From the IMG/VR virus record IMGVR_UViG_3300028829_004741, positions 1-25,149 of that record: a stretch of 25,149 nt of DNA; one strand, 5' to 3'. The position numbers and the translations under genes were made by a program. A model generated the notes under the pieces. The model ran no database searches and was not told the DNA's origin. It was given only the letters and a program-made list of their open reading frames with translations. Below, one piece after another: positions 13,026 through 20,637 of this stretch. Source of the DNA: a virus. Positions within the stretch are counted from its first letter, which is position 1. Each line of letters begins with the position of its first letter.

Positions 13026-13383
13026 CGTTATCTCCTATTTTACATTTAGTAAAGTCTGCTTTATACCATAAAGCTTGAGCTTCAGGAGATTTATCTTTCA
13101 TCCATTTACCTACATCAGGTTGATAAGCACCTCTTCTAGAAGATATCTCTTTAATGACTTCATCCATAACCTTATCACCATTATAACCATACTTAGCCAT
13201 TTCACCATAACAGAATACTATCATATCTGCCATAGCATCTATTCTTCCATCTGTATCTTTAGACTCTAGAAATTCACCACACTCTTCTACAATCATAGCG
13301 ATAAAACCATTTCTATCTGGCTTTTGTATAGTAATCATTCTCTCGTCAGACCACTCTTTTATTCTTTCGTAATTAGTACTCAT
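13018..13383 (-). CDS. MazG-like nucleotide pyrophosphohydrolase
   Basis: 121 residues of the all-alpha NTP-pyrophosphatase superfamily. EECGEFLE (33-40) and DAMADMIVF (49-57) are the paired acidic helices that bind Mg2+. The C-terminal GKWMKDKSPEAQALWYKADFTKCK is typical of the phage MazG-like group. Such enzymes hydrolyse nucleoside triphosphates or alter (p)ppGpp levels. The ATGA start overlaps the amidotransferase gene, placing it at the end of the deazaguanine unit, where it might sanitise non-modified or modified nucleotides (inference). Confidence 0.82.
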   Translation of the reverse strand: MSTNYERIKEWSDERMITIQKPDRNGFIAMIVEECGEFLESKDTDGRIDAMADMIVFCYGEMAKYGYNGDKVMDEVIKEISSRRGAYQPDVGKWMKDKSPEAQALWYKADFTKCKIGDNDD

Positions 13384-14006
13384 TCAGGACTCCAATAAAA
13401 ATTATCTTTAGTATCAAATCGCATATCTGTAGACTTCCATTTATTATCTACATAACTATAAAACTTTCCACTATCTAGTGATAGTGAGTTTTCGAATTTT
13501 GTTGACGATAAGTTGCCTTCTTTATCGTAGAAGAGAGGACTATTGTCGTTTCTAAAACAACTTAAGAAAGGATTGAACTTACCGTACCATATACAAGCAA
13601 ATGATCCTTCACTATTAGATAGTCTTTCACAAGGATCACCATTCAATAGACCAGTTAATAATAGATAAGTATCCCAAGTAACTTTTTGGAACTGATGCTC
13701 TTCTTGCCACTTCTTTACTTGAGTATCTAAAATTATTCCGTTGTGCCAGAGATAGTCTCCACCCTTATATGCTGGATGTATGTTCTCATTTTCACTCCGT
13801 TCAGTTGTAGGCTCCTGAACATGACCTATAATAAGATAGTCTTCATCTAGATCTATCTCTGGCATCGGTCCTAGCCCTTTTGTAACAATGCTTACTTTGC
13901 TTCCATTATAATAAGAAATACTATGACTATGAGATCCTCTATAGCTATTCAATTTAGCTAACTCATAGAACTTATCTTTATTTCTTGATGCAAATATACC
14001 ACACAT
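13380..14006 (-). CDS. Stand-alone class II glutamine amidotransferase, coupled to queC
   Basis: 208 residues beginning MCGIFASRN, with the N-terminal nucleophile Cys2 exposed after Met removal, SYRGSHSHS as the Arg loop, and LWHNGIILD as the oxyanion-hole Asn-Gly of Ntn-type glutaminases. These hydrolyse glutamine and pass ammonia to a partner. Its ATG shares a base with the queC stop (TAATG), so the two are made together. In Crenarchaeota and some phages, Gat and QueC are one protein that converts preQ0-containing nucleic acid into archaeosine (G+). This looks like the same pair as separate genes in reverse order. Function as amidating subunit is inference. Confidence 0.82.
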   Translation of the reverse strand: MCGIFASRNKDKFYELAKLNSYRGSHSHSISYYNGSKVSIVTKGLGPMPEIDLDEDYLIIGHVQEPTTERSENENIHPAYKGGDYLWHNGIILDTQVKKWQEEHQFQKVTWDTYLLLTGLLNGDPCERLSNSEGSFACIWYGKFNPFLSCFRNDNSPLFYDKEGNLSSTKFENSLSLDSGKFYSYVDNKWKSTDMRFDTKDNFYWSPE

Positions 14007-14818
14007 TACCAGGGCACCTCTATACTATAACCACCTACAATAGGATCTTTTACTTTAATATCCATAAATGCTTTTATTCTTTCAGCACAAGAAGGACATT
14101 TACCACAACTCTCTGCTGTAGTATCAGATATTCTTGTAGGGTTATAGCACGTTAAAGAATCTTCTAACATATAAAGCTGACCGGCTTCAATTAATAATTC
14201 TAACTCTTGCTTTTTAGATAAGTCAGAGAAAGGAGCTGTCAACGTAACAGGCCAACTTCTATTCTGAGAAGTTACTTCATTGACACTATCTACAAACTTC
14301 TGAGTAGTATCCCAATATGAGTATTCATCATGTACTTGCAAACCAGATAGAATATGACTAGCTCCATTAGCTTCAGCAAAAGCAGAAGTCAAAGAGAATA
14401 TAACTAAATTTCTATAAGGTACATAAGTAGGAGGCTGAGGATTACCTAACACATCTTTAATAGTAGGCATCTCAATAGTAGAACCTCCAATATTAGCAGA
14501 TACATTTCTTACAATATCACCTAAGATATGTAAATCAACAGTCTTTCTCTCTACACCTAACTTATCGCATAATCTCTTAGCATACTCTAACTCTACAGCT
14601 TGCTTCTGACCATAATTATATCCTAAACTAATAACATTTTCAGGACCATAATGCAGAGCTGATAAGATAACAGCAGTAGCGCTATCCATACCTCCTGAAT
14701 GAGTTACAATAACTTTTTTATCAGTATCAGGTAATCTTTTAAATGCTTCAATTAGGTTCATTTTTTTACTTTCTTCCTCTCTTAAACGTCTTTTCATATA
14801 TTCCATATGACGTTCCAT
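14006..14818 (-). CDS. queC: 7-cyano-7-deazaguanine synthase QueC
   Basis: 270 residues. The ATP-pyrophosphatase P-loop SGGMDS is at 41-46. YVPYRNLVIFSL and GLQVHDEYSYWD are QueC-specific blocks, and the C-terminal zinc site uses Cys224 plus CGKCPSC (238, 241, 244). It converts 7-carboxy-7-deazaguanine to preQ0 with ammonia and two ATP. The first 20 residues are a charged extension; an internal start at 14761 is possible, but the TAATG junction with queF favours 14818. A separate amidotransferase follows directly and could supply ammonia or carry the product on to G+. Confidence 0.95.
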   Translation of the reverse strand: MERHMEYMKRRLREEESKKMNLIEAFKRLPDTDKKVIVTHSGGMDSATAVILSALHYGPENVISLGYNYGQKQAVELEYAKRLCDKLGVERKTVDLHILGDIVRNVSANIGGSTIEMPTIKDVLGNPQPPTYVPYRNLVIFSLTSAFAEANGASHILSGLQVHDEYSYWDTTQKFVDSVNEVTSQNRSWPVTLTAPFSDLSKKQELELLIEAGQLYMLEDSLTCYNPTRISDTTAESCGKCPSCAERIKAFMDIKVKDPIVGGYSIEVPW

Positions 14819-15765
14819 TATTGTCTCTCAGTCTTATCATTAGGTCTATCCCATATCATAAGACCATTAAAACTTTTCTTAGCTAACTCATAATCATTAT
14901 ACCTTAAAGGATTAATATCAATGCCTCCTCTTCTAGTATACAAACAACAAACAGCTATTTTATTATCAGGCATAAGATCAATTAGTCTCTTGAATATACA
15001 TTCACATATCTCTTCATGAAAATGATTCTCTTTTCTCATACTAACAATATATTGTAGTAACGACTCAGGAGTAACATCTTTAGGACCTTCATAAGTAATA
15101 TAGACATCACCCCAATCAGGCTGATTAGTCACTCTACAATTAGATCTAAGAACATTAGTAGTATACTTCACTAAAAGTCCTCCATCTCTTATATCTAGAA
15201 TATCAGCTGACTCATTAAAGATATCAAAAGTCATTTTCTCTAAGTCAACACAATCTTCTAAATAGTCAAAATGCTCAGATACTGTAGGGGTAGGATTATG
15301 TCTAACAGCTCTCGATACATTATGATTACGAAAAAACTTAACCAATACAGGTGTATCTAATGCATCGGATAAGTCGTTACCTATCCTCATCTCTAGTTCA
15401 TCAGACGCGGAGACAACGCTCTCTCCCAGTTTAACCATATTATAAGAGTTAAGATATAGTTTTAAAGATTTACTCTCGACAATACAGCTACTAGCTACAT
15501 CATAAGTAATCTTAATAATACCTGATAAAGGGTAACCATTTTTAAGTAGACAAGATACTTCATAAGCATTCCATACATCTACACCTTCGAAAGGAAGATT
15601 ATCTTCTTTGATATTATACTGCTCTCTATTCAAATATCTAGGTACAGGAACGAGTAAGCTAGTATCTACATTATCAGGAGTAACATAAGGATCTACAGCA
15701 GAACCATCTCCTGCTTTACCTAAATGCTCACCTACAATTTTATTCAATTCAATAGTATTATCCAT
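14818..15765 (-). CDS. queF: NADPH-dependent 7-cyano-7-deazaguanine reductase QueF
   Basis: 315 residues, the tandem-domain (E. coli-type, about 282) form rather than the short type. The NADPH-binding QueF motif is VESKSLKLYLNS; the catalytic region SNCRVTNQPDWG has the thioimide-forming Cys with the catalytic Asp seven residues on; and NHFHEEICE carries the preQ0-binding His-Glu. It reduces preQ0 to preQ1. All key residues are present, so it looks like a reductase rather than the QueF-L amidase. Start at 15765 (TAATG with the dpdA-like stop) is chosen over 15774. A CTATAATA motif lies about 17 bases upstream. Confidence 0.94.
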   Translation of the reverse strand: MDNTIELNKIVGEHLGKAGDGSAVDPYVTPDNVDTSLLVPVPRYLNREQYNIKEDNLPFEGVDVWNAYEVSCLLKNGYPLSGIIKITYDVASSCIVESKSLKLYLNSYNMVKLGESVVSASDELEMRIGNDLSDALDTPVLVKFFRNHNVSRAVRHNPTPTVSEHFDYLEDCVDLEKMTFDIFNESADILDIRDGGLLVKYTTNVLRSNCRVTNQPDWGDVYITYEGPKDVTPESLLQYIVSMRKENHFHEEICECIFKRLIDLMPDNKIAVCCLYTRRGGIDINPLRYNDYELAKKSFNGLMIWDRPNDKTERQ

Positions 15766-16592
15766 TAGCCCCATCCATTTATATTATAGTCAAATTTTTC
15801 AATATTAAACTTTATCTTTTCAAAAGTTATCTCATCAACATCATCGTTAATTATAGTGTATAGTTTTTGAGCAGGTTTATCATCTAGACCCCAAATATCA
15901 TATTGAGGTTGTCTATCATATTCCATATCTTTTATACCTGCCATAACAGGATTAGAAGTATCAATAGAATCAATCCATACCCAATGTCTATAGAAAGCAA
16001 ACTCTTGAGGAAGACCACATCCTAATAAATGATGAGGTTTTCTTCTATTAATAATACCTTCATTCCACATATTATAAAGAGTCATTTGTCTTCCAGTACC
16101 CATTCTCTCATACTTATTCTTACCTTCATATTCAGTCTGATAAAAAGGATGATTAAAAGATATAGCAACTTTTTCTACTCTATCATCTTCTGCAAACTTC
16201 TTATAACACTTGACTAAATCTTCATAAGTCTCTCCTTGAGCTACAGCGATAATTTTACCAGGTAACTTAGGATAGTTCTCCATAAACTTATCAAACGATT
16301 CCATAGTAGCTTCTGCTTGATCTAATACATCAGGTACAATATACCAGGTAGGTTTCATTTTCTCTACCCATAAGGCAAACTTAACAGGGTCCCAAGCTTT
16401 ACCTAATTCAAAGATAGAGTTATCTAAAATAGTTTCTCTACCTTGCTTTACACACTCAAGTGCTTTATTCAAATATTCTTTATTCTCTTCAAATAAGTGT
16501 ACTAAGAAATAATCATAATGAGTTAGATTCTGTACCTTATCGAATATACTTAGAGGGGCTTCATGCGCGATCTTTATATAATGCTGATTCAT
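15765..16592 (-). CDS. TGT/DpdA-like DNA 7-deazaguanine transglycosylase
   Basis: 275 residues. The pattern fits the tRNA-guanine-transglycosylase fold as used by phage DpdA proteins: ILDNSIFELG with a probable general-base Asp57, IVPDVLD (Asp88), AVAQGE near 116-121, the base-binding HHLLGCGLP (187-194) and WIDSIDTSNP with a likely nucleophile Asp208 or Asp211. DpdA enzymes exchange guanine in DNA for a 7-deazaguanine. It is shorter than bacterial TGT and lacks the CxCxxC zinc site, which is consistent with a phage DpdA subfamily. GGAG lies upstream of the ATG, behind an intrinsic terminator. The DNA target and base are not shown by sequence. Confidence 0.8.
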   Translation of the reverse strand: MNQHYIKIAHEAPLSIFDKVQNLTHYDYFLVHLFEENKEYLNKALECVKQGRETILDNSIFELGKAWDPVKFALWVEKMKPTWYIVPDVLDQAEATMESFDKFMENYPKLPGKIIAVAQGETYEDLVKCYKKFAEDDRVEKVAISFNHPFYQTEYEGKNKYERMGTGRQMTLYNMWNEGIINRRKPHHLLGCGLPQEFAFYRHWVWIDSIDTSNPVMAGIKDMEYDRQPQYDIWGLDDKPAQKLYTIINDDVDEITFEKIKFNIEKFDYNINGWG

Positions 16593-16606
16593 TTATACTC
16601 CATAAC

Positions 16607-16635
16607 AAAAAAAGAGAGAGATTTCTCTCTCTCTT
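16607..16635 (-). terminator. Intrinsic terminator between yhhQ-like and dpdA-like genes
   Basis: Minus strand AAGAGAGAGA, GAAA tetraloop, TCTCTCTCTT, then T5: a perfect 10-base stem with a U-tract. It splits the precursor-synthesis/transport genes from the insertion, reduction and amidation genes. Confidence 0.82.
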
Positions 16636-16642
16636 ATTATAG
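16635..16642 (-). promoter_or_regulatory. CTATAATA motif upstream of dpdA-like gene
   Basis: Minus strand TTACTATAATAAG, directly adjoining the terminator stem. If it is a late promoter, its transcript would begin within the hairpin, giving dpdA its own timing. Alternatively it is part of the AT-rich flank. Confidence 0.35.
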
Positions 16643-16645
16643 TAA

Positions 16646-17251
16646 TTATCCTGCAGATTGTATTGCAAGTCTACTCTTTAAATATTTTAGTAGAATACCG
16701 TAGACAGGTAAGAATAAGATTAACGAAGTAGCAATCTTAAATCCAACATCTACAGTAGCGATCTCTAACCAATTAGCAGCCATAAACTCATTCGTTGCAT
16801 GGTTACTAAATGCTGCCCAGAAGAACAGATAAGTATCTACTAGATTAGCTACTACAGTTGAGATAGCAGGAGCAACCCACCACATCTCTGTAAACGATTC
16901 TCTAATCTTTTGAAATACTGTAACGTCAAACATTTGACCTACTAAGTATGCGAATGCGCTAGCAAGTCCTATTCGCCAATCAGCAATCAATGCGCTAATA
17001 ATAATCGCAGGTGGAAAAGCAATAGCTATAACAGCTCTAGCTTGATATTTGTTTGTTAATCTGACTGTTAAGTCTGTAGCTATAACAACTAATGGGAATA
17101 CAAACATAGCCCACGTAAAGTGATAGCCAAATATCGTCCCACTAAACTGTACAATGTAATTAGATGCTGCAATAATAATTAAATGCAAAGCAACTAACTT
17201 CATTAGTAAAGTACGATCAACGTCAGCTAAATTGAACCAATCTTTAAACAT
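16646..17251 (-). CDS. yhhQ: Queuosine-precursor transporter, YhhQ/QPTR family
   Basis: 201 residues with about six hydrophobic segments. The family signature is clear: ASNYIVQFSGTIFGYHFTWAMFVFPLVVIATDLT, the N-x-Y and D-L-T elements, then later VGQMFDVTVFQKIRE and NLVDTYLFFWAAF. The family imports preQ0 or preQ1 across the inner membrane. The start at 17251 has AGGAGG upstream and lies 10 bases after folE. Having both a complete biosynthetic route and an importer lets the phage use host or environmental precursor; substrate preference is not shown here. Confidence 0.88.
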   Translation of the reverse strand: MFKDWFNLADVDRTLLMKLVALHLIIIAASNYIVQFSGTIFGYHFTWAMFVFPLVVIATDLTVRLTNKYQARAVIAIAFPPAIIISALIADWRIGLASAFAYLVGQMFDVTVFQKIRESFTEMWWVAPAISTVVANLVDTYLFFWAAFSNHATNEFMAANWLEIATVDVGFKIATSLILFLPVYGILLKYLKSRLAIQSAG

Positions 17252-17261
17252 AATTGTCCTC

Positions 17262-17951
17262 CTATCTCGGTGCAAATTCTTGTTGAAGTTTAATATTATC
17301 GAAGAACTCTTTCTTCGTAGTCATATTGTCGTCTATAAAATGGCCTTTTAAGACCGAAGTTTGAGTCAAGGAACTATGAGCTCCTATACCTCTATTCTCA
17401 CAACATCCATGAGTTGCTTGAATATACACAGCTACATTCTCAGTATTAGTAGCATTCTGTATCTCTCTTGCGATATCATTACAAAGTTCTTCTTGTAATG
17501 TACCTCTTCTAGAACACCATTGCGCTATTCTAGTATATTTAGATAAACCTATAACTTTGTTTCCAGGTATAACACCAATATATGCTACACCCGATACAGG
17601 TTGATGATGATGAGAGCATACAGATTTAATCTCTGATCTCACAACTAACATACCTGTATAAGCATTATCTCCTTCATTAGGGAATGCTGTAGCTTTAGGT
17701 TTAGGATTATATCTACCTTGCATTAACTCGGTTATATACATTTTAGCTAAACGTCTACCGGTATCCATGCTATTAGGATCATTCAATCTATCAATAACTA
17801 AACTATCTAAGACGCTTTCAAAACTCTTAGCAGCTTCTTCTATTAATAATTCTTTCTCGCCTTCTTTGATATAGTCTGAAATATTATCTCCAGCCCAATA
17901 TCGTTTTTTATCTTCATCTAATCTTCTACGAATTAGTTCGCTTATACTCAT
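17262..17951 (-). CDS. folE: GTP cyclohydrolase I
   Basis: 229 residues. The zinc and catalytic residues are in VCSHHHQPVSG (Cys112, His114-His115) and THGCCENRGI (His181, Cys183/Cys184). TGRRLAKMY and GLSKYTRIAQW match GCH-I. It opens GTP to dihydroneopterin triphosphate, the first step of both folate and 7-deazaguanine synthesis. AGGAG precedes the ATG, and a TAGAGG/CCTCTA hairpin sits between the queE stop and this ribosome site. Confidence 0.94.
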   Translation of the reverse strand: MSISELIRRRLDEDKKRYWAGDNISDYIKEGEKELLIEEAAKSFESVLDSLVIDRLNDPNSMDTGRRLAKMYITELMQGRYNPKPKATAFPNEGDNAYTGMLVVRSEIKSVCSHHHQPVSGVAYIGVIPGNKVIGLSKYTRIAQWCSRRGTLQEELCNDIAREIQNATNTENVAVYIQATHGCCENRGIGAHSSLTQTSVLKGHFIDDNMTTKKEFFDNIKLQQEFAPR

Positions 17952-17966
17952 ATTTACTCCTAGTTA

Positions 17967-17982
17967 TAGAGGAAGGCCTCTA
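17967..17982. promoter_or_regulatory. Short hairpin in queE-folE junction
   Basis: TAGAGG, loop AAGG, CCTCTA: a perfect 6-base stem that includes the queE stop codon and ends just before the folE ribosome site. It may tune folE translation or RNA stability. Confidence 0.4.
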
Positions 17983-18879
17983 AGTTCCAATTGCGTTACC
18001 AAATAAGTACACATGTACTCTTGCACTAACATTATAGCCTCTTTTAAAAGCTATTTCTGCTACTTTACCTGCAGTATCTACTTGCTCTTCTTCTCTAGCA
18101 CCTACAGGCATAATAAAGACAGGGTAATCAACTCCTGCATCTCTAAATAATTTTAACACTTCTTCCATCTCATCCCATTCTCTTTCAGCATGTCCAAGAA
18201 CAAATTTAAGATGACCTTTACTAGACATATCTTTATACTCTGCTACTATTTCTGGAAGAATAGCTTTATCTCTTTTCTCACCAGCTACAGTCCATAGCTT
18301 AGGACTAACAGAAAAGAATAACTCTTGAGCCTTAGTATTACCCCAATATTCTTTAAAGTTAGGTCTTAACTTCTGAGTACCATTAGTTTCGTAAGTTACA
18401 GATCTAGGTACATTACCCATATCTTCAAAGTGCTGCATCATCTGTACCGAAGCAGTCTGACCAGTTACCATAAGAGGTTCACCTCCGGTAAAACACATAT
18501 CAGACTTCATACCAGATATAGGATGCTTAAACAATCCTTGAGGATTATTTTCGTTACTAGCTACTTCCATAACTCTATTTACCAATTGTAAAGGAGTACC
18601 TTTAGACATAAGAGCTTTATATTTCTTAGCCCAAGTATAAGAACTATCACATCCTTTATCCCATACAGGTAAATCTTCTACTCTCTTAACTGTAGATATA
18701 TCGAAACTCTCAAAAGGTAACTCATAAGTAGATGTATCAGTAGGATCAATCTGACCAAAACCATTACACTGTAAGTTACATAGAAAGAATCTTAACCAAA
18801 GAGTATGTACTCCGGTATAAGTTCCTTCACCTTGAATCGAATCGAATATCTCAGAATATAGATACTCTTTTTCACTCAT
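17980..18879 (-). CDS. queE: 7-carboxy-7-deazaguanine synthase QueE, atypical cluster motif
   Basis: 299 residues, longer than common QueE (about 220). It opens EIFDSIQGEGTYTGVHTLWLRF, the QueE signature. The radical SAM loop reads CNLQCNGFGQ: Cys34 and Cys38 are present but the usual third Cys at 41 is Phe. The next cysteine is in GCDSSYTW (Cys77), giving CX3CX38C if it completes the cluster. CFTGGEPLM is the SAM-binding motif. QueE converts CPH4 to CDG. The ATGA start overlaps the small membrane-protein gene. The function is supported by its position between queD and folE; the cluster arrangement is unusual but may be shared by related phage/bacterial QueE proteins. Confidence 0.88.
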   Translation of the reverse strand: MSEKEYLYSEIFDSIQGEGTYTGVHTLWLRFFLCNLQCNGFGQIDPTDTSTYELPFESFDISTVKRVEDLPVWDKGCDSSYTWAKKYKALMSKGTPLQLVNRVMEVASNENNPQGLFKHPISGMKSDMCFTGGEPLMVTGQTASVQMMQHFEDMGNVPRSVTYETNGTQKLRPNFKEYWGNTKAQELFFSVSPKLWTVAGEKRDKAILPEIVAEYKDMSSKGHLKFVLGHAEREWDEMEEVLKLFRDAGVDYPVFIMPVGAREEEQVDTAGKVAEIAFKRGYNVSARVHVYLFGNAIGT

Positions 18880-19070
18880 ACTAATTCCTCAACTATACCT
18901 AACACTTCAGCTATAATTAGTAATAGTCCACACCAGAAAAAACTTCCAAAAATAAGTGCAATTCCTGCTGCTATTCTAAGAGCAGACTTAACTAAACTTA
19001 CATAGAAGTGACCTACGCTAGGATCTTTACCATTAGGTTCTATCTTAGGAATCTTATCTGTATAAAACAT
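18876..19070 (-). CDS. Small membrane protein between queD and queE, 64 aa
   Basis: A polar N-terminus of about 25 residues is followed by a long hydrophobic stretch (ALRIAAGIALIFGSFFWCGL, then LLIIAEVLGI) that could form one or two membrane helices. It is joined to queD by a TAATG and to queE by an ATGA overlap, so it is co-expressed with the pathway. No family recognised. A link to precursor transport is possible but unproven. Confidence 0.7.
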   Translation of the reverse strand: MFYTDKIPKIEPNGKDPSVGHFYVSLVKSALRIAAGIALIFGSFFWCGLLLIIAEVLGIVEELV

Positions 19071-19522
19071 TATCTACCCTCACTATTTGCGTAGATAGCT
19101 CCGTTAGCTCCATGCTCTTTACACTCTACAGATTGTACCCAACATCTACTACCATACTTTTTATTGATAATATGTTGAGCAGCTTTAAACGCATGTTCAG
19201 CAAACTTCTCACATCCCACACCGTCCATTACTCTAATACTAACTAGACCTAAAGCATCTAGTTCTCTAAATTTATCTATATGAGGATCACTTTCTGCTAC
19301 TGCAAGAGTATGATCGAAAGAAAATTCTAACCACTCTTTCAGTTCTTTTAAACCACCAAAGTCTACTACCCAATTATTCTCATCTAAAGCACCACACCCA
19401 AAAGTGAATTGAAAAGATAAAGCATAACCATGAATCATATTACAATGACTAGTAGCAGTAGGTTGCCTAAACGCACAAGATAATCCTCTCTCATGACCAT
19501 AAGTCTTCGAAGAAAAATACAT
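19070..19522 (-). CDS. queD: 6-carboxytetrahydropterin synthase QueD-like protein, altered zinc site
   Basis: 150 residues of the PTPS/QueD family. Catalytic Cys27 and His31 are in SHCNMIHGYAL, FDHTLAV has the Asp-His of the relay, and the end carries a Glu in VECKEHGANGA. Of the usual three zinc histidines, the first is matched by Cys16 (GLSCAF) and the third by Tyr33 (HGY instead of HGH). The variant appears self-consistent and may define a distinct subfamily. AGGAG precedes the ATG, and CACTATAATAATA lies about 30 bases upstream. Forms CPH4 from dihydroneopterin triphosphate. Confidence 0.85.
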   Translation of the reverse strand: MYFSSKTYGHERGLSCAFRQPTATSHCNMIHGYALSFQFTFGCGALDENNWVVDFGGLKELKEWLEFSFDHTLAVAESDPHIDKFRELDALGLVSIRVMDGVGCEKFAEHAFKAAQHIINKKYGSRCWVQSVECKEHGANGAIYANSEGR

Positions 19523-19548
19523 TACAACTCCTATAATTACTATAGTAT

Positions 19549-19556
19549 TATTATAG
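19549..19556 (-). promoter_or_regulatory. CTATAATA motif upstream of queD
   Basis: Minus strand CACTATAATAATACTATAG in the 58-base gap between the PD-(D/E)XK-like gene and queD. No -35 visible; candidate late-type promoter for the deazaguanine operon. Confidence 0.5.
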
Positions 19557-19580
19557 TGTTAATTAAAAATAATTTTAGAT

Positions 19581-20630
19581 TTATTTACCGACGTCGAAGT
19601 TAGGAGATACAGATCTTGAATCAGAACCTCCATGCATATTACCATCTGTAGTTGCTGAAGATTTAAGTTTACCTGAAATAATACCTTTGTAGACTGCTTC
19701 AGGAGTCTTCATAGCGAAGATAGTCTTCTTAGCATAATTGTATTGCACAATATATTCCCATCCATCAGATTTCTGATAAACAGATGCTATTGTATAAGCA
19801 TAAGCAGCTCTCCACTTAATACTATCACCTACCCAGTCACCTTTTACAATATACTTAAAGTCAGCTGTATTAGGAAATACTTTTGCAAGACCTTTTGCTA
19901 TTGCTTTACCTAAATCTTCTTTAGACACACCTAATGCTTTTAAAGTTTTTACATTTACAAACTTATTTGCTCTAAAGTCTACGAGTTTTTTAAACTCATC
20001 AAGAGACACTTTAGTTTTTAGTTCACTGTGAGCAATAGAGAACATTTCTCTTACAGAGCCATATTGTACTCTAGCAGAATGCCATCTAGCAGAGTTTGCT
20101 TTTAGTTCAACATCTCCATTGTTGTACATTAAGTCACCTACTTTACCTTTAGTAACTCCATCACAAACTAATACAAAGAAACCTTCTCCTGGACCTACAG
20201 CAGAACCAGAGTTAAGGTTAAAACCTCCTCCTCCTTTACCACCTAGTCTAGTAAAAATATGTTTTAATACTCTATTTCCTTGTACTTGTCTTTCAATGTT
20301 AACTACAGAAGTAGTACCCATTCTTAGTACAGCACCCATATCTATATGACCCGAATCGAGACATTTTTGAAGAAAAGATAATTTATCTTCTGTAGTTCCT
20401 GGTGCGTCTAAAACATTATTTTTAATTAATCTAAGATCGTTATCAGAAAAAGCAGTATTCTTTTTCGTATTGATATCATTTAATAATTGATCAATCTTAG
20501 GTTCAGCAATAATTGTAAGGATTTTATCCATCTGAGAATCATCTAGATCTCCTAAGAGATCAATGATCATTTTCTTCTTATCTGGCATACTCATTTCAGC
20601 CAAAACTTTATATTGTTCGAATGTAAACAT
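19581..20630 (-). CDS. PD-(D/E)XK-like protein with capsid-targeting-like N-terminus
   Basis: 349 residues. The central region GPGEGFFVLVCDGVTKGKVGDLMY, then NGDVELKAN, supplies a possible catalytic set: Glu149, Asp166 and Glu175-x-Lys177, as in PD-(D/E)XK nucleases. A glycine-rich GGKGGGGFN precedes it. The N-terminus MFTFEQYKVLAE resembles T4-type capsid-targeting peptides and ends in L-A-E. The ATG at 20630 is used; a TTG at 20645 is possible. It follows a conserved phage gene with an 8-base offset. A nuclease or nuclease-derived role is inferred from pattern. Confidence 0.7.
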   Translation of the reverse strand: MFTFEQYKVLAEMSMPDKKKMIIDLLGDLDDSQMDKILTIIAEPKIDQLLNDINTKKNTAFSDNDLRLIKNNVLDAPGTTEDKLSFLQKCLDSGHIDMGAVLRMGTTSVVNIERQVQGNRVLKHIFTRLGGKGGGGFNLNSGSAVGPGEGFFVLVCDGVTKGKVGDLMYNNGDVELKANSARWHSARVQYGSVREMFSIAHSELKTKVSLDEFKKLVDFRANKFVNVKTLKALGVSKEDLGKAIAKGLAKVFPNTADFKYIVKGDWVGDSIKWRAAYAYTIASVYQKSDGWEYIVQYNYAKKTIFAMKTPEAVYKGIISGKLKSSATTDGNMHGGSDSRSVSPNFDVGK

Positions 20631-20637
20631 ATTATAT

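Noticed and set aside
14818-15765. QueF-like amidase (QueF-L) rather than reductase
   Set aside because: The NADPH-binding ESKSLKLYL motif and tandem-domain length are present, which fits reductase.
16607-16635. Simple AG/TC microsatellite repeat
   Set aside because: The perfect 10-base stem, GAAA loop and U-tract at a gene boundary explain it better as a terminator.
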